Assembly: GCF_013433315.1 (NCBI RefSeq)
Contig: NZ_WXVV01000011.1
Coordinates: forward strand, 62,001-126,000
Source of the DNA: Pseudomonas crudilactis
GTDB taxonomy: Bacteria > Pseudomonadota > Gammaproteobacteria > Pseudomonadales > Pseudomonadaceae
Reading direction: 5' to 3'
DNA: 64,000 nucleotides
The translations under genes and the position numbers were made by a program. Of this stretch, positions 17,205 to 23,650 are shown piece by piece. Below the pieces are notes generated by a model. That model ran no database searches and was not told the DNA's origin. It worked only from the letters and a program-made list of their open reading frames with translations. Positions within the stretch are counted from its first letter, which is position 1. Each line of letters begins with the position of its first letter.

Positions 17205-17707
17205 TTGAGTATCCGCAAAGAGGGGCTGCTGATTTCACCGTCGCTCAATTGGCGCAAGGCCTGGCGGGCACGGGACAGGCGCGACATCACGGTGCCGATC
17301 GGGGCGCCGAGAATCTCGGCGACCTCTTTATAGGAAAGGCCTTCCACCGAAACCATCAGCAGCAGGGCGCGCTGTTCGGTGGGCAGGCGATCGAAGGCTT
17401 GCAGGGTCGACTGGGCGATGACGGTGCGCTCGACCGAGGGCTCGGCGTCGTCGCGACCGGTGAAGAATTCGAGCATGCGCGCATAGCGTCGGGAGCGACG
17501 ATGGGCGTCGAGAAACTGCCGATACAGGATCGCAAACAGCCAGGCACGCAAGTCGCCGTCAGCGCGTTTATCGCCCCAACTCGACAGCGCCCGCTCCAGG
17601 CTGGCCTGTACCAGATCGTCAGCGCTGCTGCTATTGCGTGTCAGTGACACGGCAAAGCGGCGCAATCTGGGAATGATTTCTCTCAACTGTTCGTCGAATT
17701 CGCTCAT
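17201..17707 (-). CDS. ECF-type RNA polymerase sigma factor
   Basis: 168 residues, normal ECF size. Region 2 is ~10-75 (SSADDLVQASLERAL; DLRAWLFAILYRQFLDAHRR) and region 4 ~105-160 (LPTEQRALLLMVSVEGLSYKEVAEIL, GTVMSRLSRARQAL). It is followed by its anti-sigma gene. The upstream region, shared with the divergent catalase gene, carries GGAAT-N16-CGTC on both strands, a plausible recognition sequence for this sigma factor itself, implying autoregulation and control of the peroxidase/cytochrome pair. Confidence 0.92.
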   Translation of the reverse strand: MSEFDEQLREIIPRLRRFAVSLTRNSSSADDLVQASLERALSSWGDKRADGDLRAWLFAILYRQFLDAHRRSRRYARMLEFFTGRDDAEPSVERTVIAQSTLQAFDRLPTEQRALLLMVSVEGLSYKEVAEILGAPIGTVMSRLSRARQALRQLSDGEISSPSLRILK

Positions 17708-17742
17708 GAAACTCTGCTAGTCACTACGCTGTGGACTAGGGA

Positions 17743-17767
17743 GACGTCCGTCGTTGGAGGTTATTCC
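17743..17767 (-). promoter_or_regulatory. Putative ECF promoter of the sigma/anti-sigma operon
   Basis: Read on the minus strand: GGAAT (17767-17763), 16 bases, CGTC (17746-17743). The CGTC is 36 bases before the sigma ATG. The same two boxes with the same spacing face the other way at 17796-17820. Confidence 0.65.
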
Positions 17768-17795
17768 ACGTTCGGAAAAATAAATACCGAGGCGG

Positions 17796-17820
17796 GGAAT
17801 AAATCCGCGCGGGGTGCGTC
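17796..17820 (+). promoter_or_regulatory. Putative ECF promoter of the catalase/cytochrome b561 operon
   Basis: GGAAT (17796-17800), 16 bases, CGTC (17817-17820), about 45 bases before the chosen catalase start. It matches the promoter box of the divergent sigma gene in both elements and spacing. Confidence 0.65.
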
Positions 17821-17864
17821 TTGCTGATTCTTCCTACTCGTGGCCGATGGCCCTGGAGTCGTTC

Positions 17865-18971
17865 ATGGTTGATCGTTCATCACCCGATACTGCACCGCCC
17901 GGCAGGCCAAAGCGTCCACCTCTGAGTGCAGCGAGCCTGGTGCTGCGTCTGGGCGGCATTGCTGTGGTAGTCGCTGCCGTGGCCGGGGCGTTTGCCTACG
18001 TGCACGGCAACTTTGACCCACAACGCCTGACGCCAAAAGCACTGGTCGATGTGCTGGAGAAGAACAACGGCGTGCACCCTGGCTTCCGTCGTAATCACGC
18101 CAAAGGCGTCTGCGTGATCGGCCATTTCGAAAGCAGTGGCGAGGCGCGGGTGTTTTCCACTGCGCAGGTGTTCAACGAGCCGCAGACCCCGGTGGTCGGT
18201 CGATTCGCGCTGCCGGCGGGCAATCCGTATGCACCGGACAGCAGCGTGCCGATCCGCAGTCTGGCGCTGCGTTTCACTCAGGCCAATGGGCAGCAGTGGC
18301 GCACCGGGATGAACAGCATGCCGGTGTTCCCGGTCGGCACCCCTGAAGCGTTTTATCAATTGCAGCAGGCGCAATCGCCAGATCCGGCCACGGGTAAACC
18401 TGATCCGGCGAAGGTTCCAGCGTTCTTCGCCTCGCACCCGGAAACCGTGCCGTTTTTGACTTGGGTGAAGACGGCCAAACCGTCGGCCAGTTACGCCACC
18501 GAAACCTATAACAGCGTCAACGCGTTCTATCTGGTCGACGCCAGCGGTAAAAAACAGGCCGTGCGCTGGAGCATGACGCCGTTGGCGCGCGATGCTGCGG
18601 GCGCCAGTGCACCTGAGGGCGGCGATTTTCTCGAGAAGGATCTGGTGCAACGGTTGGCGTCCGCGCCGCTGCGCTTTCAGTTGAACATCACCCTGGCCAA
18701 TCCTGATGACCCGGTGAATGACGCCAGCAAGTCTTGGCCTGAGGGGCGCAAAGTGTTGAATGCGGGCACGCTGGTGCTGGAAAAAACCCAGCCGCAACTG
18801 AGCGGCGAGTGCCGTGATATCAACTACGACCCGCTGGTGCTGCCGGCCGGGATTCAGGGCTCCGACGACCCGTTGCTCGCGGCCCGTTCCGCCGGTTACG
18901 CCAATTCCTATCTGCGCCGCACCAGCGAAGTCAGCCAGTTGCCCGCCGCCAAACAGGAGGCTCGTCCATGA
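17865..18971 (+). CDS. Membrane-anchored catalase-family peroxidase (SrpA-like)
   Basis: About 368 residues from ATG 17865, which has GGAG 7 bases upstream; ATG 17847 and GTG 17814 are possible longer starts. One N-terminal membrane segment (LGGIAVVVAAVAGAFAYV) precedes a reduced catalase fold: HPGFRRNHAKGVCVIGHF carries the distal histidine region, FALPAGNPYAPDSS and RSLALRFT follow, and ARSAGYANSYLRR near the C-terminus is the proximal tyrosine region. These short catalases act mainly as peroxidases and are exported. Its stop overlaps the cytochrome b561 start, so electrons may be exchanged with that quinone-linked cytochrome (inference). Likely driven by the divergent ECF sigma factor. Confidence 0.88.
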   Translation: MVDRSSPDTAPPGRPKRPPLSAASLVLRLGGIAVVVAAVAGAFAYVHGNFDPQRLTPKALVDVLEKNNGVHPGFRRNHAKGVCVIGHFESSGEARVFSTAQVFNEPQTPVVGRFALPAGNPYAPDSSVPIRSLALRFTQANGQQWRTGMNSMPVFPVGTPEAFYQLQQAQSPDPATGKPDPAKVPAFFASHPETVPFLTWVKTAKPSASYATETYNSVNAFYLVDASGKKQAVRWSMTPLARDAAGASAPEGGDFLEKDLVQRLASAPLRFQLNITLANPDDPVNDASKSWPEGRKVLNAGTLVLEKTQPQLSGECRDINYDPLVLPAGIQGSDDPLLAARSAGYANSYLRRTSEVSQLPAAKQEARP

Positions 18972-19513
18972 GAACTCAACCGACGCATTTCGCCCTGTTG
19001 GCGCGCCTGCTGCACTGGCTGATGGCGCTGATGATCATCGCCATGCTGTTTATCGGCGCCGGCATGGTCACCTCGGTTTCCGAGCGGTATGAATGGCTGA
19101 TCCATCTGCACAAACCGCTGGGTATCGCGATTCTGGCGCTGGTGATTGTGCGTTTGCTGGTGCGGCTGACCACGCGCCAGCCACCGTTGCCAGCGGATCT
19201 GCCGGGTTGGCAAGTGCTGGCGGCCAAGGCTTCGCATTTGTTGCTGTACGCGTTGATGCTGGTGTTGCCGTTGCTCGGTTGGGCGATGATCAGCGCTTCG
19301 GGTGAGCCGGTCATGCTCAGCACAACGTTGCAGTTGCCATCGATTGTTCCGGCGGACGCGCAGCTGTTTGCGCTGCTGCGCAAGGCGCATGGCTATCTGG
19401 CCTATCTGCTGTTCCTGACGGTGCTGTTGCATCTGGCAGCGGCGCTGTTTCATGGCTGGATCCGCCGCGACGAGGTGCTCGACAGCATGTTGCGCGGTCG
19501 CGATCGCGGTTAA
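18968..19513 (+). CDS. Cytochrome b561 (CybB-like)
   Basis: 181 residues, four predicted membrane helices. Haem-ligand histidines are in the expected places: LARLLHWLMALMI, YEWLIHLHKPLG, KASHLLLYALM and AHGYLAYLLFLTVLLHL. Members are diheme inner-membrane proteins that pass electrons between the quinone pool and a partner such as superoxide. The ATG overlaps the catalase TGA (ATGA). Together they form a two-gene peroxide-defence unit. Confidence 0.92.
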   Translation: MRTQPTHFALLARLLHWLMALMIIAMLFIGAGMVTSVSERYEWLIHLHKPLGIAILALVIVRLLVRLTTRQPPLPADLPGWQVLAAKASHLLLYALMLVLPLLGWAMISASGEPVMLSTTLQLPSIVPADAQLFALLRKAHGYLAYLLFLTVLLHLAAALFHGWIRRDEVLDSMLRGRDRG

Positions 19514-20703
19514 CTCGCTTGAGTGGCGCATCGTGCCGGTGCGCCGCTTTTCAGGGTCAGCCACCAGTAGGCCAGCGCCACTGCGTTGATGCCCGCGCCG
19601 AGCAGGCACACGCCGATCCAGCCAGCCCACGCATACATGGCGGTCGAACTGATTGAGCCCAGCGCGCTGCCGATCGAGTAGAACAGCATGTAACCGGCAG
19701 TGAGGCGGCTTTGCGCTGCCGGACGCACGCTGTAAATCATGCTCTGACTGGTGACGTGTACGGCTTGCAGACCCAAATCGAGGGTGATCACACCAAGCAG
19801 TAATGCCCACAACGACGATTGGGTGAGGGCGATTGGCAGCCAGGAGGCAAGCATCAACAACAGCGAAAGTCCGCTGACCCATTGGCCAAGGCCGCGATCC
19901 GCCAGATGCCCGGCCCGTGCGGCGGCCAGCGCACCCGCTGCGCCGGCCAATCCGAACAGACCGATTTCACTGTGCGACAACGACAGTGGCGGGGCGGCCA
20001 GCGGCAGCACCATCGGCGTCCACAGCACCATCGCGCTGGCGAAGGTCAGCAGGGCGAGGATCGCGCGTTGGCGCAGCACCGGTTCTTCTTTGAACAGGCT
20101 GAACACCGAGGCGATCAGTGCGATGTAGCTAGTCGCGGGCTGCGGGGATTCATGCTTGGGCAGAACGCGAAACAGTAGCAATGCCATCAACAGTGTCAGC
20201 CCGGCTGACAGAAAGTAGATTGCACGCCACCCAGCCAGATCGGCCATACCCCCGGCAACCGTGCGTGCCAGCAAGATGCCGACGACGATGCCGCTGGTGA
20301 CTACACCGACCACGCGCCCGCGCTGCGTCGGGACAGCAAGCGTTGCGGCGTAGGCCACCAGCACCTGCGTGACCACGGCGAGCAGCCCGGTCAATGTCAT
20401 GCCGAGCAGCAGCCAGACACTGCTGGGCGCCAGCGCGATCATCAACAAGGCCACTGCCGACAGCAGTGTCTGGGTGACGATCAATTTGCGCCGGTTGAGC
20501 AGATCGCCGAGTGGCACCAGTAACACCAGACCGATGCCGTAGCCGATTTGCGTCAGGGTGATCACCACCCCGATGGTTACCGGCGACATCGCAAACGCTT
20601 CAGCCATCGCGTCCAGCAGCGGCTGGGCGTAGTACACGTTACCCACGGCCAGCCCACAGGCCACAGAGAAAAGCAAAACGACGCTGCTTTTGAGAGGTTT
20701 CAT
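19510..20703 (-). CDS. MFS transporter (DHA1-like, 12 TM)
   Basis: About 397 residues with 12 membrane segments. The start of the mature family sequence, SVACGLAVGNVYYAQPLLD, and LVPLGDLLNRRKLIVTQ (the MFS loop 2-3 motif) indicate a drug/sugar-exporter type MFS protein. ATG 20703 is chosen because AAAGGG lies 9 bases upstream; the in-frame ATG at 20712 is too close to it. Its 3' end overlaps the convergent cytochrome gene by 4 bases. A near-perfect palindrome lies just upstream of the gene, so a repressor not encoded in this window probably controls it. Substrate unknown. Confidence 0.88.
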   Translation of the reverse strand: MKPLKSSVVLLFSVACGLAVGNVYYAQPLLDAMAEAFAMSPVTIGVVITLTQIGYGIGLVLLVPLGDLLNRRKLIVTQTLLSAVALLMIALAPSSVWLLLGMTLTGLLAVVTQVLVAYAATLAVPTQRGRVVGVVTSGIVVGILLARTVAGGMADLAGWRAIYFLSAGLTLLMALLLFRVLPKHESPQPATSYIALIASVFSLFKEEPVLRQRAILALLTFASAMVLWTPMVLPLAAPPLSLSHSEIGLFGLAGAAGALAAARAGHLADRGLGQWVSGLSLLLMLASWLPIALTQSSLWALLLGVITLDLGLQAVHVTSQSMIYSVRPAAQSRLTAGYMLFYSIGSALGSISSTAMYAWAGWIGVCLLGAGINAVALAYWWLTLKSGAPARCATQAS

Positions 20704-20723
20704 ATCCCGCATCCCTTTAGGTT

Positions 20724-20768
20724 TCAAAATAAAACCTAGATCACGGTATTGATTAGGGTTTTATTTTG
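20724..20768. promoter_or_regulatory. Long AT-rich inverted repeat upstream of the MFS gene
   Basis: CAAAATAAAACCTA (20725-20738) and TAGGGTTTTATTTTG are reverse complements apart from one extra G, with the centre about 18 bases wide. The position, immediately before the MFS start, suits an operator for a dimeric repressor. Confidence 0.6.
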
Positions 20769-20803
20769 CAACCTGTTTGCGCGAAAGTACGAATGGCAGA
20801 AAG

Positions 20804-20834
20804 CAAAAGATCGCAGACACGCTGCGATCTTTTG
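20804..20834 (-). terminator. Intrinsic terminator of the M14 carboxypeptidase gene
   Basis: A perfect 13-bp stem (CAAAAGATCGCAG / CTGCGATCTTTTG) with a 5-base loop lies 17 bases beyond the carboxypeptidase stop. On the minus strand it ends in CTTTTGCTTTC. It could also serve as a barrier to transcription from the opposite side. Confidence 0.7.
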
Positions 20835-20851
20835 AGGGACGGAGGAGGGGA

Positions 20852-22003
20852 TCAGCGCAAGGTATCAACCATGTCGGCGATGGTCGTCAGCACGTCTTTA
20901 CCCAACTGTTTTGAGCGCTTGCCCGACCAGCCGGTTTCTTTGTCGGGATGGTCGTCGTGATCCTTGAACGGCATTTCCAGCGTCAGCGACAGGCAGTCGA
21001 ATTTCTGGCCGACGCTGTTGCACGCCAGGGTCATGTTGGCCTGGCCTGGTTCGTCGCGGGTGTAGCCGTACTTGGTCTGGAAGTCTTTGGTGGTGTGTTT
21101 CAGGTGATTGCGGAAGTGCTCTTCGAGCTTTTCGATGCGCGGCGTGTAGCCCGGATTGCCTTCGCAACCGGCGGTGAATACGTGGGGGATTGTTTCATCG
21201 CCATGGGCGTCCAGGAACAGATCGACGCCGTACTTTTCCATTTGCTGCTGGACGAAGAGCACTTCGGGACTGATCTCCTGGCTGGCGTTCTGCCAGGCCC
21301 GGTTCAAATCCTGGCCCATGGCGTTGGTGCGCAAATGGCCATGGAACGCGCCGTCCGGATTCATGTTCGGCACCAGGTACAGATCGGCACTGGTGAGCAG
21401 CTTGTTCAGCACCGGGTCATCGTGCCTTTCCAGGCGCTCGATCACGCCTTCCATGAACCATTCGGCCATGTGCTCACCGGGATGTTGCTGAGCGATGATC
21501 CAGATTTTGCGTTGGCCTTCGGCTCCCGAGCCTTTGCGCAGCAACTGAATGTCACGACCTTCGACGCTTTTACCGGTCGCCAGTAATTCGGTGCCGGCCT
21601 TGCTCAGCGCCTGCTCGATCAGCCAGTCGTGACGGCCACGGCTGTAGGGTTCGAAATAGGCAAACCAGGCGTGGGTCTGGGTGGCTTCGAGGCAGAAACG
21701 CAGACAATCGCCTTCGAAAATGGTCGGCACGCGGAACCAGTTGACGTGATCGTAGGACGCTACGGCCTGATAACCGGGCCAGCCTTTGCTGTATGTGGAC
21801 TGGCTGGCGTTGTTCAGGCGGAACCAGTGTTCCTGGCCGACGTGCAGACCGCTGGCCTTGAAGTGGAACCACTGAAAGTGAGCGCTGCGGGTGTCCGGGC
21901 GAATGGCCAGAACCGGATTGAGCGGGTTGCTGATGTCGATGACTTGGATGTTGCCGCTGTCGAAGTTGGCGCTGATGTCGAACGAAGATTTGGCCACGGT
22001 CAT
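20852..22003 (-). CDS. M14-family zinc carboxypeptidase, cytosolic (CCP-like)
   Basis: 383 residues from ATG 22003; the reading frame extends upstream but without a sensible start. The N-terminal ~115 residues are a beta-sandwich domain (FDISANFDSGNIQVID; QWFHFKASGLHVGQEHWFRL) as in the cytosolic carboxypeptidase (AGBL/CCP) subfamily. The catalytic domain has the zinc motif QQHPGEHMAEW (His..Glu), NMNPDGAFHGHLRTNAMGQDLNR, the third zinc ligand in FLDAHGDE and the general-base glutamate near LSLTLEMPFKD. Bacterial members are deglutamylase-like peptidases with unknown natural substrates. No signal peptide. A terminator follows the gene. Confidence 0.9.
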   Translation of the reverse strand: MTVAKSSFDISANFDSGNIQVIDISNPLNPVLAIRPDTRSAHFQWFHFKASGLHVGQEHWFRLNNASQSTYSKGWPGYQAVASYDHVNWFRVPTIFEGDCLRFCLEATQTHAWFAYFEPYSRGRHDWLIEQALSKAGTELLATGKSVEGRDIQLLRKGSGAEGQRKIWIIAQQHPGEHMAEWFMEGVIERLERHDDPVLNKLLTSADLYLVPNMNPDGAFHGHLRTNAMGQDLNRAWQNASQEISPEVLFVQQQMEKYGVDLFLDAHGDETIPHVFTAGCEGNPGYTPRIEKLEEHFRNHLKHTTKDFQTKYGYTRDEPGQANMTLACNSVGQKFDCLSLTLEMPFKDHDDHPDKETGWSGKRSKQLGKDVLTTIADMVDTLR

Positions 22004-22279
22004 AATCGATTCCTGAATATGATTTTTATGGCCGTTACTGTACACGCAGGCAGGGCTGAAACCGAGGGGAATTGCGGGGTGTGGCGGGGGGCGTCCTCCA
22101 TGACGCGCAAGCAGCTTAGAGACTGTGCGATTGATTCTCAAGTGCTAATTGTCATTAGTTTGCCCCAATGTGGCCGGGCTCGGCTTGCCAAGCGATATTC
22201 TTTTGATATTATCCGCGCCATCGAATTTGCAACACCTGAAGACTTCATTAGCCTGAAGCTATAAGCCCGAAAAAAGGGC

Positions 22280-22392
22280 AAAAAAAGACCCGGCAAAAAG
22301 CCGGGTCAAAAACCGTGATTAGCCTGATGAGGAGATAGTCCAGAAGACCGACCTAAGGTCTCTGGTCCATCGACTGATCTCGCGACCAGCTG
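22280..22392 (-). ncRNA. prrF: PrrF iron-responsive small RNA
   Basis: Read on the minus strand, this stretch begins CTGGTCGCGAGATCAGTCGA, contains the conserved core CTATCTCCTCATCAGGCTAA followed by TCACGG, and ends in a GACCCGGC/GCCGGGTC terminator hairpin plus seven U. Length ~110 nt, core, terminator and Fur-controlled promoter all match the PrrF family (functional counterpart of RyhB). It base-pairs with mRNAs of iron-containing proteins and represses them under iron starvation. Fluorescens-group genomes usually carry the two PrrF genes at separate loci, and this appears as a single copy. I cannot say whether it is PrrF1 or PrrF2. Confidence 0.93.
22287..22307 (-). terminator. Rho-independent terminator of prrF
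   Basis: GACCCGGC-5 bases-GCCGGGTC, followed on the minus strand by seven T (22286-22280). Confidence 0.92.
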
Positions 22393-22396
22393 CATG

Positions 22397-22426
22397 CAAT
22401 AATAATCATTATCATTTGCAAGTCAA
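22397..22426 (-). promoter_or_regulatory. Fur box and sigma-70 promoter of prrF
   Basis: On the minus strand: TTGACT (-35, 22426-22421), 16 bases, TATTAT (-10, 22404-22399). Overlapping them is GATAATGATTATTATTG (22413-22397), close to the Fur consensus GATAATGATAATCATTATC. Fur-Fe would block the promoter in iron-replete cells. Confidence 0.9.
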
Positions 22427-22482
22427 ATGTTTTTATCTGCGCGATTGGAAAATACTTTCCGGTCCGTCCGGACTCCCGCTCC

Positions 22483-22821
22483 TCAGGCCTCATCGCCATC
22501 GAGTGAATGGTCGACCATTGCCCGCGCCATATCCACCATGTGCACCACTGAAAAGGCCAGGTCGCGACTCGCGCCTTGCAGGTTTTCGGCTGCCTTGAAC
22601 GCAGTGGCCGCTGCACAGCGCAACAGATCCGACGCGTGCACCAGCGCTTCCTCGCCACTGAGATGGCGCCTGACATCGAAAAAACGTTCGTCGACCTCGG
22701 GTTCTGACACAGCTGGTTTCAAGTAATAGTCGAGTGCTCGCTGGGCCGCCGCATTGCCCTGAGGCGAGCTGAAAGTGGTGTCCATTTGCAGATCGGGCAA
22801 GTCTTTGCTGCTGATATTCAT
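22483..22821 (-). CDS. Small DUF6124-like protein
   Basis: About 112 residues from ATG 22821 (AAGGAG 11 bases upstream; the GTG at 22833 overlaps that site). No signal peptide or membrane segment. Visible features: an acidic N-terminus, then a helical segment (GEEALVHASDLLRCAAATAFKAAENLQGASRDLAFSVVHMVDMARAMVDHSL). I recognise this pattern from small uncharacterised proteins common in Pseudomonas (DUF6124/DUF3077-like) but know no function. It is divergent from the S24 repressor gene and upstream of prrF on the same strand. Confidence 0.75.
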   Translation of the reverse strand: MNISSKDLPDLQMDTTFSSPQGNAAAQRALDYYLKPAVSEPEVDERFFDVRRHLSGEEALVHASDLLRCAAATAFKAAENLQGASRDLAFSVVHMVDMARAMVDHSLDGDEA

Positions 22822-22870
22822 GGTGAAGGGCACTCCTTGTTGAGGGGAAATCCGTGAGCCTCAGAATAGT

Positions 22871-22922
22871 ACGTGTTGTAGTCATTACTAAAATTTAAAT
22901 ACTACAATTTGTGTTTTGTAGC
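22871..22922. promoter_or_regulatory. Operator-like dyad between the DUF6124-like gene and the S24 repressor
   Basis: TTGTAGT (22876-22882) and ACTACAA (22901-22907) are perfect complements flanking AT-rich DNA, and TTGTAG recurs at 22917-22922. Such dyads typically bind the neighbouring HTH/S24 repressor and overlap its promoter. Confidence 0.55.
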
Positions 22923-22950
22923 CCGCAGGGCGTCCGCTAAGGTGCCGCAC

Positions 22951-23610
22951 ATGGATAAATGGATTGAGTTGGTCAAGGCCAAGATGAGTGAACTCAAAAT
23001 CACTCAAACAGAGCTCGGAGAGCGCGTCGGCATGTCCCAGGGCGGGATCGGCCATTGGCTGAACAAGCGTCGCGAACCCGGCATCACGGAAATGAATCGC
23101 GTGCTGCAAGCGCTGGGCATGGATTTTCTGGAAGTGGTGCTGGTGATCCGGGAACCGCAAATAACATCTGACGACGACATGCCGCTGGCGCAGAAGTACA
23201 ACCCTTACTTCCGTTACCCGGTCAGCGATTGGCAGACGACCTGCGAGGTGCGCGAGAGCGATGCGGCATCCTACGCCAAGGCATCAGGCAAACAGCGTTT
23301 CGAACTGACGGATTACCACGCGCGTGGCCCGGCGTTCTGGCTGACGGTGACGGGGGATTCGATGACCGCTCCCAGTGGCCAGAGCATCGCCGAAGGCATG
23401 CTGATTCTGGTTGATCCGGCGGCCGAGGCGGTGCCCGGCAAACTGGTGATCGCTCAGTGGCCCGACAGCGCTGAAGCGATTTTTCGCAAACTCGACGAAG
23501 AGGGCGGCCAGCGTTACCTGGTGCCGCTCAATCCGACGTGGCCGAAGGCGCTGCTGACCGATGAGTGTCGAATTATCGGTGTTGTGGTTCAGGCAACGGC
23601 GCGTTACTAG
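22951..23610 (+). CDS. HTH/S24 LexA-like repressor (PrtR/CI type)
   Basis: 219 residues from ATG 22951; the upstream in-frame extension lacks a ribosome site. Residues ~5-65 are a Cro/CI HTH (MSELKITQTELGERVGMSQG GIGHWLNKR in two pieces). Residues ~130-215 are an S24 peptidase domain with the catalytic serine in LTVTGDSMTAPSG and the lysine in VPGKLVIAQWP. Such repressors are inactivated by RecA-stimulated self-cleavage and often govern pyocins or prophages. No phage or pyocin genes are near. The dyad upstream suggests autoregulation and control of the divergent small gene. Confidence 0.88.
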   Translation: MDKWIELVKAKMSELKITQTELGERVGMSQGGIGHWLNKRREPGITEMNRVLQALGMDFLEVVLVIREPQITSDDDMPLAQKYNPYFRYPVSDWQTTCEVRESDAASYAKASGKQRFELTDYHARGPAFWLTVTGDSMTAPSGQSIAEGMLILVDPAAEAVPGKLVIAQWPDSAEAIFRKLDEEGGQRYLVPLNPTWPKALLTDECRIIGVVVQATARY

Positions 23611-23650
23611 TCAGATCGATCCTCGCCAGGCGTAGGATCGATCCTCTCGT

